A DNA stretch of 64,000 nt, from assembly GCA_963839955.1 (NCBI GenBank), contig CAWIXB010000001.1, positions 2,294,001-2,358,000 of the forward strand, read 5' to 3'. The notes below the pieces were generated by a model. The model did not search any database and was not told the origin of the DNA. It saw only the letters and a list, made by a program, of their open reading frames with translations. Below, piece by piece: positions 49,200-57,411 of this stretch; positions within the stretch are counted from its first letter, which is position 1, and every line of letters starts with the position of its first letter. The translations under genes were made by a program, and so were the position numbers. The DNA comes from CAWIXB01 sp963839955 (GTDB lineage Bacteria; Actinomycetota; Actinomycetes; JACCUZ01).

Positions 49200-50594
49200 T
49201 CACTGGGCCAGCATCTCGAGGTAGGCCAGCCACTGGCGAGTCAACCGGTCGGGACCGATGCCGAGCACCCTGCGCATGTCCTGCTCCGGTGTCCCGCCGC
49301 GTCGGTCGGCCAGCTCGCGATAGAGCCGCACCAGCCGTGCCTCGCCGTACCGCTCCGCAACCAGCCTGGCCGCCAGCCACGCTCCCTCGTACGACGCCGA
49401 CACCTCGCTGCGCGCCGCGTCGAAGTCACGGTCTCGCGGCAGCTCCCGGGGGCCCTTGCCGTCACGGACCTCGTCGAGCACGTCGTCGGCGATCACCCGG
49501 GTCGGCAGGTCGACGGCCTGGTAGGCGACGTAGTCGGCGAACCCCTCCGACAGCCAGATCGGCACCGGGCCGTCCGTCGATGCGCGCGTCGCGAGGTGGG
49601 TGATCTCGTGGGTCATCACGACGCGACGGCCGAGCGGCCCGAGGGTGCTCCACGCCGCCGGGTTGATGACGACCCGGTCGCCTCTCGTGGTGCCCGACTC
49701 GCTGTACCCGGTCGTCACCGCCGCGATCTGCGCCAGCCCTTTGCCGTTGCTGCCGATGAGTGCGGCCATGTCCTTCTGGCTGGCGGGGACGACCACGACC
49801 GGTCGGCGCGACCAGTCGTACCGCCAGACGTGCGCGATGTCGCGCACCGCCTGGTCGGCCTCGCGCGCGAAGCGGCGCAGCTCGGCTGCGGACGGGTTGC
49901 CGACGACGATGCTGGCGCGCCCACGGACCACATTGATCGCGCCGAGGTCCCAGATATCGGGCTCCCCCGCGGAGCCGGACGCCGCCCCGTCCGCGTCACC
50001 GGCGAGCAGCCAGCGACCGCCTCGCGGCACGACGGTGAGGTACTGCTCGCGCTCGACCGACGACCTGGAGCCGACGTAGCGGTAAGCCACCTGGGCGCGG
50101 ATGATCGCCGAGCCCTCCGGCAGCGCTGCCGCGCGGGCCGCGGGCAGCGCCGGCCCTTCGCCGGCGAGCACGTACTCGTAGGACGCGAACGGCACCTTGA
50201 CGATGCGGTTGAAGACCCGGCCCTGTTGCGCCCTGAAGCGCCGCTCGCCCGTGTCGATCAGATCGAGGTACGCCGCGCGGTCCCGCTCGTTGACGGCCCG
50301 GGCCAGCCCGTCGAGGAGCTCGACCACTCCGTCGCGACGCTCCCCCGCAGGGTCGGCGGCCGGCGCAGCCGCCGTCGCGGGCGACCGCGAGGAGCCTGAC
50401 GCGGTGCCGTTCGCCGACGGTGTGCCGGTCGGTCCGGGTCCGGACGGGTCGGCCACGACGCCGAAGTAGACAGCCGCCCCGCCGGTCAGCAGGAGCGCGA
50501 GACAGGCGACGAGCACCAGCAGCGTCTGCCCGGCTCGCCGGGACGGATCGCGGCCAGGCGGCTCCGTCGCAGGCTCGTCGAACGGCTGAGGCAC
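49200..50594 (-). CDS. membrane-anchored gluzincin-like peptidase
   Basis: A 464-residue protein. One transmembrane helix (about 22-46) is followed by a low-complexity Ser/Ala/Pro linker and an extracytoplasmic part. An NTF2-like region is near 90-220. The C-terminal domain has 'VMTHEITHLATR' (HEITH zinc site, about 336-347) and 'IWLSEGFADYVAYQAV' (the downstream Glu ligand, about 357-372), the pattern of MA-clan (M1-like) peptidases. The substrate is unknown. It forms a likely two-gene operon with the M48 protease. Start GTG 50594. Confidence 0.82.
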   Translation of the reverse strand: MPQPFDEPATEPPGRDPSRRAGQTLLVLVACLALLLTGGAAVYFGVVADPSGPGPTGTPSANGTASGSSRSPATAAAPAADPAGERRDGVVELLDGLARAVNERDRAAYLDLIDTGERRFRAQQGRVFNRIVKVPFASYEYVLAGEGPALPAARAAALPEGSAIIRAQVAYRYVGSRSSVEREQYLTVVPRGGRWLLAGDADGAASGSAGEPDIWDLGAINVVRGRASIVVGNPSAAELRRFAREADQAVRDIAHVWRYDWSRRPVVVVPASQKDMAALIGSNGKGLAQIAAVTTGYSESGTTRGDRVVINPAAWSTLGPLGRRVVMTHEITHLATRASTDGPVPIWLSEGFADYVAYQAVDLPTRVIADDVLDEVRDGKGPRELPRDRDFDAARSEVSASYEGAWLAARLVAERYGEARLVRLYRELADRRGGTPEQDMRRVLGIGPDRLTRQWLAYLEMLAQ

Positions 50595-50611
50595 CCTCGC
50601 ATGCTATGCGT

Positions 50612-50703
50612 GAGCCGAGCGCCCGCCGGATGACCGCTCGGCCCGCTCAGGCCGCGCGAGCCGACCGCCCGCCGGATGACCGCTCGGCCCGCTCAGGCCG
50701 CGC
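50612..50703. repeat. 46-bp tandem duplication
   Basis: Two units (50612-50657 and 50658-50703) starting gagccga and containing gcccgccggatgaccgctcg are identical apart from one or two bases, with the start of a third. They lie upstream of the gluzincin gene, in its promoter region. Confidence 0.8.
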
Positions 50704-50720
50704 GAGCCTCCCGAACGTCC

Positions 50721-50939
50721 TCAGCCCGCGGCCGCTGACCGACCTCCGTCCGTCGGCGGGTCGAGCGGTGCCACCATCCGCAGCGGGGGCACCAGCCCGG
50801 ACCCGGCGAGCGCCTCGAGCGCCGCGCACTCCCCCTCGTCCAGCTCGACGCCCGAGGGCGGCGCGCCCAGCAGGGCGGTGACGACGCAGTCGCCGCACGC
50901 CAGGCCTCGCACCTCGCAGCTGTCGCAGTCGATGATCAC
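50721..50939 (-). CDS. small cysteine-rich conserved protein
   Basis: A 72-residue protein beginning 'MIIDCDSCEVRGLACGDCVVTALLG'. The CxxC...CxxC arrangement (Cys5, 8, 15, 18) suggests a metal site. It resembles short conserved actinobacterial proteins of unknown role that begin with the same motif. The C-terminal ~20 residues are variable. Start GTG at 50939. I cannot assign a function. Confidence 0.7.
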   Translation of the reverse strand: MIIDCDSCEVRGLACGDCVVTALLGAPPSGVELDEGECAALEALAGSGLVPPLRMVAPLDPPTDGGRSAAAG

Positions 50940-51052
50940 GGAGCCTCCTCGGTCGTCCGACCCTGGTGCAGACGACCAGGTCGTCGTCCTCTGAGTGCGA
51001 CGCTAGAGGCCGGGTCCGACAACTAATCCGGACAGCGGCTGACTGCGCCGGC

Positions 51053-51712
51053 CTACAGCCCCCAGAACGGCCCGGAGAGACCGACACTGCGCAGATAGTC
51101 GGCGGCGTCGGCCGGCTCGCGGCGCACGTAGCCGCGCTCGAGCCGCCCGGCGTACCAGCCGGACCCGAGCCGCCACAGCGTGGCCAGGTCCATCAGGTAG
51201 CCCCGCTCGTTCCCGGTCCGGGCGAGCCAGTCCTCGACGCACGCCTCCGAGCAGAAGATCCGCTGGTGGCCGCACGTATGCACGACGTCGTCCCAGATCC
51301 GCGCCGCCGGCACGAGGAAGTGCGCGACCTGCGACCCCTCCGGCGGCGCGTCGCGCCCGACGACCCAGGCGTGCGGCGCATCGCACGCGGGGCACCGCGT
51401 CGCGACGAGCACGTCCGGCTCGTCGAGGAGCAGGTGCGGCATGGCGAATGAGTCCCACGCGCAGCCGCCCCACCACAGCGTCGAGCGGCCCATCACCGAG
51501 AACCCGAGCGGGATGGCCGCGAACGGGTGCGCCATGACGATGGCGCCCCGGTCGTCGAGCACCAGGTGGCGCGCCGCCGCGAGCCGACGCAGACCGGCCC
51601 GGACGTCGTCGACGTCCGTGCCGGGCTCCCCGGCCAGCGCTTCTTCGGCCGGCGCCCGGCCGGACTCGGCGAAGCAACGGAACACCGCCAGCCTCAGGTC
51701 CTCGTCGTCCAC
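51053..51712 (-). CDS. alkylmercury lyase (MerB) family protein
   Basis: A 219-residue protein with a winged-helix-like N terminus and a MerB-type core. The three MerB catalytic residues align: Cys84 and Asp87 in 'WWGGCAWDSFAMPHLL' (MerB Cys96/Asp99) and Cys147 in 'VVHTCGHQRIF' (MerB Cys159). An extra CPAC pair (107-110) could bind metal. MerB breaks carbon-mercury bonds. No merA, merR or transport gene is nearby, so another role is possible. The GTG at 51712 is fixed by a gaggagg placed between the NYN gene stop and this start, making a coupled pair. Confidence 0.78.
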   Translation of the reverse strand: MDDEDLRLAVFRCFAESGRAPAEEALAGEPGTDVDDVRAGLRRLAAARHLVLDDRGAIVMAHPFAAIPLGFSVMGRSTLWWGGCAWDSFAMPHLLLDEPDVLVATRCPACDAPHAWVVGRDAPPEGSQVAHFLVPAARIWDDVVHTCGHQRIFCSEACVEDWLARTGNERGYLMDLATLWRLGSGWYAGRLERGYVRREPADAADYLRSVGLSGPFWGL

Positions 51713-51722
51713 GCCTGCCTCC

Positions 51723-53030
51723 TCAGCCCCGATCGAGACGGCGCACCAACCCTGCCGCGGACAGCGGCCGGGCGCCCGACCGTCGTACACCGTCGGCCAC
51801 CTCGCGGTCGGACGACACCACGACCACGGGCCGGCCCGGTGGCTCCGCTGCCACCAGCCGGCGGATCAGCACGTCGGCGGTCTCGCCCGGCTTGCTGAAC
51901 AGGACCCGCACGCCGCGCCCGCTCATCGACGGGACGCGCCCTTTGAGCGCCGCCCCGTCGAAGCAGCAGGTCACCTCCGCCCCGGACTGCGCGGCGAGCG
52001 TGGCCAGTCCGCCGACCAGCCGGGCCCGCTGCGCCTCGAGCGGCAGGTCGGGGTAGCCGGTCTTCGTCACGTTGTATCCGTCGACGACCAGGTGCACCTG
52101 AGGCAGCGCGAGCAACTGGTCGAGCCGGGCCGGGTCGTCGGAGAGCAGGGCCCGCTCCGGCGGCCCGTCGAGTCCCTCGGTGTCGGGCACGGCCGCGTCC
52201 ACGAAGTCAGCCGGCCGCTCGGTCCTCGGTGGCAGGGCAAGCTCGCGGCGCAGTCCCGCAGCGGCGTCGACGACCGTGTCGAGCAGCAGCCGCACCCGAG
52301 CACCCTCGAGGCTGCGCCCTTCTCTCGCGGCGCGCTTCGCCGCCTCGAGCGAGGTCTCGAGCTCCGCGACGCGGGCCTTGGCCCGGCGCAGCTCCGACTC
52401 GGCGGCCCGGCCGGTCGCCGACGCTACCGTCTCCACCTCCGTCAGGCGGTGCGCGGACTCCTCGGCGGCCCGCTCCGCGGCGTGGCGTGCCCGCTTCTCC
52501 TCACGCAGCTCGCGGCGCACAGCGGCGGTCTCGGCCCGCGCCGCCTCCAAGTCGGACCGCACCGCTGAGAGCTCGGCCTGGCTCTGCTCCCTGGCGGCGG
52601 TCATCGCGGCCTGCAGCTCGGCCACGGCGCCCTCCGCCCGGGCCGACTCGTCAGCCGATGCCGCACTCGCCAGATCGGCCGCGGCGCGGGCCAGGACGTC
52701 CTGCCAGCCGTCGGGGCGTAGCAGATAGGCACCCGCCGCGACATCGATGGGGTCGGCCGCAGCCGGCGCCGCGCCCTCGCCCAGCGCCGTGACGAGCTCG
52801 GGGTGGCTCGTCCGCAGCCGCGCCGCGACTCGTTGCCGGAAGATCGCGTCGTGCTCCACCGCAGCGGCTAGCGGGGTGGCTGCCAACTTGGTACGCCGGG
52901 AGGGCACCCACCCGCGGATCTTGCGCAACGCCGACGGGACCTCGTCGTCGGACAGGGCGCCCAGCGTGTCGGAGGCCAGCGAGACGACACGCAGGCGCAC
53001 CTTCTCCGGCAGCGGTCCGTCCCACGTCAC
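51723..53030 (-). CDS. NYN-domain RNA-binding/RNase-like protein with coiled coil
   Basis: A 435-residue protein. The N-terminal ~125 residues are helical. A long coiled coil rich in Ala/Glu/Arg spans about 140-265. The C-terminal NYN (YacP/PIN-like) domain shows 'VHLVVDGYNVTKTGYPDLPLEAQR' (Asp near residue 318), 'CCFDGAALKGR' near 355 and 'VVVVSSDREVADGVRR' near 403-418, giving the expected acidic nuclease residues. It probably acts on RNA. The frame is open upstream through the repeat element, but GTG 53030 follows a GATAAT box by six bases and begins the conserved region. Confidence 0.83.
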   Translation of the reverse strand: MTWDGPLPEKVRLRVVSLASDTLGALSDDEVPSALRKIRGWVPSRRTKLAATPLAAAVEHDAIFRQRVAARLRTSHPELVTALGEGAAPAAADPIDVAAGAYLLRPDGWQDVLARAAADLASAASADESARAEGAVAELQAAMTAAREQSQAELSAVRSDLEAARAETAAVRRELREEKRARHAAERAAEESAHRLTEVETVASATGRAAESELRRAKARVAELETSLEAAKRAAREGRSLEGARVRLLLDTVVDAAAGLRRELALPPRTERPADFVDAAVPDTEGLDGPPERALLSDDPARLDQLLALPQVHLVVDGYNVTKTGYPDLPLEAQRARLVGGLATLAAQSGAEVTCCFDGAALKGRVPSMSGRGVRVLFSKPGETADVLIRRLVAAEPPGRPVVVVSSDREVADGVRRSGARPLSAAGLVRRLDRG

Positions 53031-53036
53031 CCGTCG

Positions 53037-53042
53037 ATTATC
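53037..53042 (-). promoter_or_regulatory. -10 box of the NYN gene (leaderless)
   Basis: GATAAT on the minus strand, six bases before the GTG at 53030. Confidence 0.45.
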
Positions 53043-53069
53043 CCGCCCGACCAGCCCCACCACCTCGGT

Positions 53070-53175
53070 GATCGCAACCAGGCCCCACAAAGGCGGGTGG
53101 GTCGGGGCGCAAGCGTGCCTGGCTGTGCGGCGAAGCAGCCACGACCCGGCGGGGTTGTGGGGCGGGGTTGCGATC
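53070..53175. repeat. 106-bp inverted-end dispersed element, copy E
   Basis: Left end 53070-53089 (gatcgcaaccaggccccaca) and right end 53156-53175 are inverted at 18 of 20 positions; outside them gtg/cac also match. An inner ggctg/cagcc dyad is present. It lies just upstream of the NYN promoter. Confidence 0.85.
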
Positions 53176-53217
53176 ACCAGGCCGGAACGCGCTGCAGGTG
53201 AGTCCAGGGCCGCTCGC

Positions 53218-53277
53218 GATCGGCGGACGCCGGGTCAGATCGGCGGACGCCGGGTCAGATCGGCGGACGCCGGGTCA
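53218..53277. repeat. three perfect 20-bp tandem units
   Basis: gatcggcggacgccgggtca occurs three times without spacers. The last unit ends in the stop codon of the CoA transferase gene, so each unit repeats that stop. Confidence 0.9.
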
Positions 53278-54408
53278 GTCGGGGCGCGAGTGCGTCCACT
53301 CGTCCAGCACCTGTGCCGTGTGCTCGCCCAGATTCGGCGCCGACGCGGCATCCGCCGGCGACCAACCCGAACCCGTTGACGTGAACGGCAACCCGACCTG
53401 GCGCATCGCGGTCCCGTCCCGCAGCGTCGCGTCGCCGACGCTCGGCGCTGCGGCGAGGGCCTCCGCGAGGTCCAGCACGGGCGTCACACATGCGTCGGAG
53501 CCGGCGAAGTGCGCCGTCCACTCGTCCCTCGACCGCGTCGCGAACACCTCCGACAACCGCTCGCGCAACTCGCCCTGCCGTTCCCGGTCGAGGTGCAGTG
53601 GCTCGAGCGACGTGTCCCCCACCTCAGCCGCCAGCGCGGCGAAGAACCCCGGCTCGAGAGCACCGACCGCGACGTGACCACCGTCGGAACAGCGGTAGAC
53701 GCCGTACGCCGCCGTCGCGCCGTTGAACCATTCCGTGCCGAGCCCGGGGACCCGGCCCTCGACGGCGAGCGCCGACGCCGGGATCGCCGTGGTGGTCAGC
53801 GCGGCGGCGGTCAGCGACACGTCGTACGCGTCACCCCGACCGGTCCGGTCCCGCTCGCGCAGGCCGGCAAGCACGGCCACCACCGCCCACAACGCACCGG
53901 CGTAGTCGGCGACCTGCGTCCCGAGCAGCCCCGGCTGGCCCGGCTCGCCGGTCAAGGAGAGCAAGCCGGCAGTGGACGCGTAGTTCACGTCGTGGCTCGC
54001 CTCCGCGGCGCGCGGATGGTCACCGCCGTAGCCCGTGAGCGACACGTGGACGAGGCGCGGGTTGGCCTCGGCGAGCACGTCGCGGCCGAACCCGAGGCGG
54101 TCGAGCACTCCCGGCCGGAACGAGTCGACGAGCACATCGGCTGCCGCGACCAGCCGGAGGAACGCCGCGTGACCCGCGTCGCTGCGCAGGTCGAAGACGA
54201 CAGAGCGCTTCCCGCGGCCGAGCAGCAGGTGCAACGCCCCCTCGCCCGTGGCCGCGTACGGCGGGGCCCGCCGGGTCGCGTCACCCACCTCCGGCTGCTC
54301 GAGCTTGACCACGTCGGCGCCGAGATCGGCGAGCACCATCGTCGCGAACCCGCCCGGAAGGAGTCGGGTGAGGTCCAGGACGCGCATGCCGCTCAGCTGA
54401 CCGGCCAT
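53275..54408 (-). CDS. CaiB/BaiF family CoA transferase
   Basis: A 377-residue type III CoA transferase/racemase-family protein. The N-terminal 'MRVLDLTRLLPGGFATMVLADLGADVVKLEQPE' (residues 8-40), 'VFDLRSDAG' near 70-78 and 'RLVHVSLTGYGGDHPRAAEASHDVNYASTAGLL' near 117-149 (catalytic Asp in SHDVNY) are clear. The length is close to alpha-methylacyl-CoA racemases, so racemisation of 2-methylacyl-CoA is an alternative to CoA transfer. It starts one base inside the stop of the upstream zinc-ribbon gene. Its 3' end has been touched by the 20-bp tandem repeat. Confidence 0.88.
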   Translation of the reverse strand: MAGQLSGMRVLDLTRLLPGGFATMVLADLGADVVKLEQPEVGDATRRAPPYAATGEGALHLLLGRGKRSVVFDLRSDAGHAAFLRLVAAADVLVDSFRPGVLDRLGFGRDVLAEANPRLVHVSLTGYGGDHPRAAEASHDVNYASTAGLLSLTGEPGQPGLLGTQVADYAGALWAVVAVLAGLRERDRTGRGDAYDVSLTAAALTTTAIPASALAVEGRVPGLGTEWFNGATAAYGVYRCSDGGHVAVGALEPGFFAALAAEVGDTSLEPLHLDRERQGELRERLSEVFATRSRDEWTAHFAGSDACVTPVLDLAEALAAAPSVGDATLRDGTAMRQVGLPFTSTGSGWSPADAASAPNLGEHTAQVLDEWTHSRPD

Positions 54409-54653
54409 CAGCTCTCACCCGGCTCGGGCCGCCGCACCAGCTCGACCGTGTCGACTCCGTCGCACCAGCGGCAGCGCACGTGCTCGACGTCGTCCTCGAG
54501 CACCTCGCGCTCCTCGATCGTGGGGGCGCCCGACATGTCGAGGTGGACGAACTCACGGACCCGCGTGCGGCGGGTGACGTCGAACCGGGTGAGGTTCCCG
54601 CACACGGTGCACCGCCAGCGGGTCTCCGGCGTGGGGAACGGGACGGCGACCAT
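54408..54653 (-). CDS. small zinc-ribbon-like protein
   Basis: An 81-residue protein with two CxxC pairs ('CTVCGN' near residues 15-20 and 'CRWCDG' near 61-66) that should bind one zinc. The middle ('FDVTRRTRVREFVHLDMSGAPTIEEREVLEDD') is polar. Its stop overlaps the CoA transferase start (TGATG), so they are coupled. The ATG at 54653 lies 80 bases from the divergent exonuclease. I know no function. Confidence 0.75.
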   Translation of the reverse strand: MVAVPFPTPETRWRCTVCGNLTRFDVTRRTRVREFVHLDMSGAPTIEEREVLEDDVEHVRCRWCDGVDTVELVRRPEPGES

Positions 54654-54719
54654 GGCCGAGCAGCCTAAGGCGCAGCCCTTCCTCCGGTGTGCCTCCTCGG
54701 ATCTGTCGGAGGCCCCACC

Positions 54720-54725
54720 TACCGT
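54720..54725 (+). promoter_or_regulatory. -10 box of the DEDDh/GIY-YIG gene (leaderless)
   Basis: TACCGT ends seven bases before the ATG at 54733. Confidence 0.45.
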
Positions 54726-54732
54726 CGGGCCC

Positions 54733-56514
54733 ATGGGGATCGTCGGCGTGCAAGCCACCTTCGACGAGCTTGGCACGCCGCTCCACGAGGTGAGTTTCGT
54801 CGTCGTCGACCTCGAGACGACGGGCGGCTCTCCCCTCTCGTGCGAGATCACCGAGATCGGTGCGGTCAAGGTGCGCGGCGGCGAGCTGCTCGGCGAGTTC
54901 CAGACGCTGGTCAACCCGGGCACCCCGATCCCGGCCTTCATCTCGGTGCTCACCGGCATCAGCGACGGCATGGTGGCGGGCGCCCCCCGGTTGGGCGCCG
55001 TGCTGCCCGCGTTCCTCGAGTTCTCGCGCGACACCGTGCTCGTGGCCCACAACGCGCCCTTCGACATAGCGTTCCTCAAGGCCGGCTGTGCCGCCGGAGG
55101 GCTCGAGTGGCCGGGTCACCGGGTGCTCGACACTGCCCGGCTGGCCCGTCAGGTGATCACCCGTGACGAGTCGCCCAACTGCAAGCTCTCCAGCCTTGCC
55201 CGGCTGTTCCGCTCCGGCACCACGCCCAACCACCGGGCGCTCTCCGACGCGCGCGCCACGGTCGACGTCCTTCATGGGCTGATGGAGCGCCTCGGCAACC
55301 TCGGCGTCCGCTCGCTCGACGAGCTCGACACGTTCTCCTCGCGCGTCTCGCCGATCCTGCGCCGCAAGCGTCACCTCGCGGAAGGGCTGCCCCACGCGCC
55401 CGGGGTCTACGTCTTCGCCGACGAGCGCGGCGAGGTGCTCTACGTCGGCAAGTCCAAGGACCTCCGCTCGCGGGTGCGCAGCTACTTCACCAACGCCGAG
55501 ACGCGCAGCCGGATGGCCGAGATGGTCGGGCTGGCCGCGAGCGTCACACCGATCGTGTGCGCGACGCCGCTCGAGGCCGAGGTGCGCGAGCTGCGTCTCA
55601 TCGCCGAGCGCAAGCCGCGCTACAACCGCCGCTCGCGCTTCCCCGAGCGGGCCCGGTGGCTCAAGCTCACCATCGAGGCGTTCCCGCGGCTGTCGTCCGT
55701 GCGCCAGGTCAAGGACGACGGCGCCACCTACCTCGGTCCGTTCTCCTCCGCGCGCCAGATCGAGCTCGCCACCGCCGCCGTCCACGAGGCGTTCCCGTTG
55801 CGCCAGTGCACGTCGCGGCTGTCCCGCCGCGCTCTCGGCTCCGCCTGCGTCCTCTTCGAGCTGGGTCGGTGCAACGCGCCGTGCGAAGGACGCGAGTCCA
55901 TCGACGAGTACGCCGAGCACGTCGCTTCCGTCCGCGACGCGATACTCGGTGACGTACGCCGGGTCGTCGCCGCGTCGCAGCGACGGGTCGAGCGCCTCAG
56001 CGACGCCGAGCGCTTCGAGGAGGCTGCGGTGCACCGCGACCGGCTCGCCGCCTTCGTCCGGGCGGCTGCCCGGCTGCAACGGGTCTCCGCACTCACCCGC
56101 CTCCCCGAGCTGGTCGGCGCACGCCTGCGCGAGGACGGCTGCTGGGAGATCACCGTCGTCCGCCACGGCCGGCTCGCCGGCGCCGCGGTCGCGCCGTGCG
56201 GTGTCGACCCGCGTGGTGTCGCCGCGTCTCTGACCGCGACGGCGGAGTGGCTCGAGCCGGGGCCGGGCCCGACTCCCGTCGCATCCGCGGAAGAGACCGA
56301 GTGCGTCCTGCGGTGGCTGGAGGCCCCCGGCGTTCGCCTGGTCTCCGTCGAGGGCGACTGGGCGTGCCCGGCCTACGGCGCGGGAGGCGTCCGTCTCTGG
56401 GCCGAGGCGGCCGACGAGGCCAGGTCGGCGCTCACCGGGGGCTTCCCCGGCTCCCGGCGAGAGATGGGCACCGTCCATCGGCCCGGCGCGGCGGTCAGTC
56501 GCATCGCCGGCTGA
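54733..56514 (+). CDS. DEDDh 3'-5' exonuclease fused to UvrC-like GIY-YIG nuclease
   Basis: A 593-residue fusion. The exonuclease domain (about 20-190) has Asp26/Glu28 in 'VVVDLETTGG', 'VAHNAPFDIAFLKAG' near 101-115 and 'NHRALSDARATVDVL' near 166-180, the DEDDh set of DNA polymerase III epsilon. The GIY-YIG domain follows (about 220-300) with 'GVYVFADERGEVLYVGKSKDLRSRVRSYF'. UvrC-type sequence continues, with cysteines near 360-385 and a UVR-like helix. It corresponds to Rv2191 and probably acts in DNA repair alongside UvrC. The ATG at 54733 is chosen for its leaderless box; an in-frame ATG at 54652 would overlap the divergent gene's start. Confidence 0.9.
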   Translation: MGIVGVQATFDELGTPLHEVSFVVVDLETTGGSPLSCEITEIGAVKVRGGELLGEFQTLVNPGTPIPAFISVLTGISDGMVAGAPRLGAVLPAFLEFSRDTVLVAHNAPFDIAFLKAGCAAGGLEWPGHRVLDTARLARQVITRDESPNCKLSSLARLFRSGTTPNHRALSDARATVDVLHGLMERLGNLGVRSLDELDTFSSRVSPILRRKRHLAEGLPHAPGVYVFADERGEVLYVGKSKDLRSRVRSYFTNAETRSRMAEMVGLAASVTPIVCATPLEAEVRELRLIAERKPRYNRRSRFPERARWLKLTIEAFPRLSSVRQVKDDGATYLGPFSSARQIELATAAVHEAFPLRQCTSRLSRRALGSACVLFELGRCNAPCEGRESIDEYAEHVASVRDAILGDVRRVVAASQRRVERLSDAERFEEAAVHRDRLAAFVRAAARLQRVSALTRLPELVGARLREDGCWEITVVRHGRLAGAAVAPCGVDPRGVAASLTATAEWLEPGPGPTPVASAEETECVLRWLEAPGVRLVSVEGDWACPAYGAGGVRLWAEAADEARSALTGGFPGSRREMGTVHRPGAAVSRIAG

Positions 56515-56567
56515 TTGCGCGCGACGACCGGGCCACTAGGCTCCCCCCAACCCGTCAGGAGGCCCGC

Positions 56568-56855
56568 GTGATCACAGCCATCGTCCTCGTGCACGTCGAG
56601 GCCGACAGCATCCCCGAGGTCGCGGAAGCGATCGCCGACATCGACGGCGTGAGCGAGGTCTACTCGGTGACCGGCGGCGCAGACCTGATCGCGATGGTGC
56701 GGGTCCGTGAGCACGAAGCCCTGGCCGACGTCATCGCCGACCGGCTCAGCAAGGTCGCCGGCATTCGCAGCACCGAGACCCACATCGCCTTCCGCACCTA
56801 CTCGCGCCACGATCTCGAGTCGGCCTTCGCGCTCGGGGTCGACGACTCCGGCTGA
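56568..56855 (+). CDS. stand-alone Lrp/AsnC ligand-binding (RAM) domain protein
   Basis: A 95-residue protein made only of the Lrp/AsnC effector domain: 'AIVLVHVEADSIPEVAEAIADIDGVSEVYSVTGGADLIAMVRV' and 'HIAFRTYSRHDLESAFALG'. It lacks the helix-turn-helix. Such proteins bind amino acids as oligomers and may modulate full-length Lrp proteins. The GTG at 56568 has caggagg seven bases upstream, with a TAGGCT box at 56537-56542. trpD lies close by on the other strand. Confidence 0.85.
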   Translation: MITAIVLVHVEADSIPEVAEAIADIDGVSEVYSVTGGADLIAMVRVREHEALADVIADRLSKVAGIRSTETHIAFRTYSRHDLESAFALGVDDSG

Positions 56856-56957
56856 TCGCGCGGAGCTCCCGTCGTCGACTTTCGTGCACCGGTTGAACCG
56901 GGCCGTGGGCTGGGCAAGAGGTCCGCACCGGACCTCATAGACCTAGGAGCGCGAGCC

Positions 56958-57386
56958 ATGGCCGAAGAGATGGACATCGAGGCGGTGCAAGCGGCCCTGG
57001 CCGAGGCACTGTCCGCCCAGACCGGGTCGCTGATCACCATGACGGTGCTCGCCGGCTCGCTTCGCGGGATGGCGACCGTCGGTGTCAAGGCACAGCTGCG
57101 CACCTTCGTGCAGGAGGAGATCGAGGACACCTACCGGCTGACCGAGAAGCTTTCCTCGCTCGGCGCGACACCGGTCATGGGCTGTGCCGACGTGCAGCTG
57201 CCGGCCGACCCCGAGAAGGCGATCTCCGTCCTGGTCGAAGCCGAGGAGAAGACGATCGCCGCGCTCCACGCCGTCATACCGCACTCCGGCCAGGAGCCCC
57301 GCAGCGAAGCCCTCGAGCACCTGCTCGAGCACGCCATCCTGCGCAAGCAGCAGCAGGTCGACCTGCTGCGCCACGCCCTCACCTGA
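56958..57386 (+). CDS. ferritin-like four-helix protein
   Basis: A 142-residue all-helical protein. Four helices can be drawn (about 8-34, 43-68, 82-105 and 112-141). Paired acidic/His positions in helices 2 and 4 ('VQEEIEDTYRLTEKL', 'ALEHLLEHAILRKQQQ') recall the carboxylate iron sites of ferritin-like proteins, though the classical ExxH pairs are incomplete. No signal peptide. The ATG at 56958 has taggag nine bases upstream. The function is not known; iron or DNA protection is only a guess. Confidence 0.65.
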   Translation: MAEEMDIEAVQAALAEALSAQTGSLITMTVLAGSLRGMATVGVKAQLRTFVQEEIEDTYRLTEKLSSLGATPVMGCADVQLPADPEKAISVLVEAEEKTIAALHAVIPHSGQEPRSEALEHLLEHAILRKQQQVDLLRHALT

Positions 57387-57411
57387 GCGGTACGCGGGCG
57401 CTGGGCCTGAG

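Noticed and set aside
51053..51712. Mercury resistance operon
   Set aside because: Only the MerB-family gene is present; no merR, merA, merT or merP nearby.
53218..53277. CRISPR array
   Set aside because: Three 20-bp units are contiguous with no spacers, and no cas genes are present.
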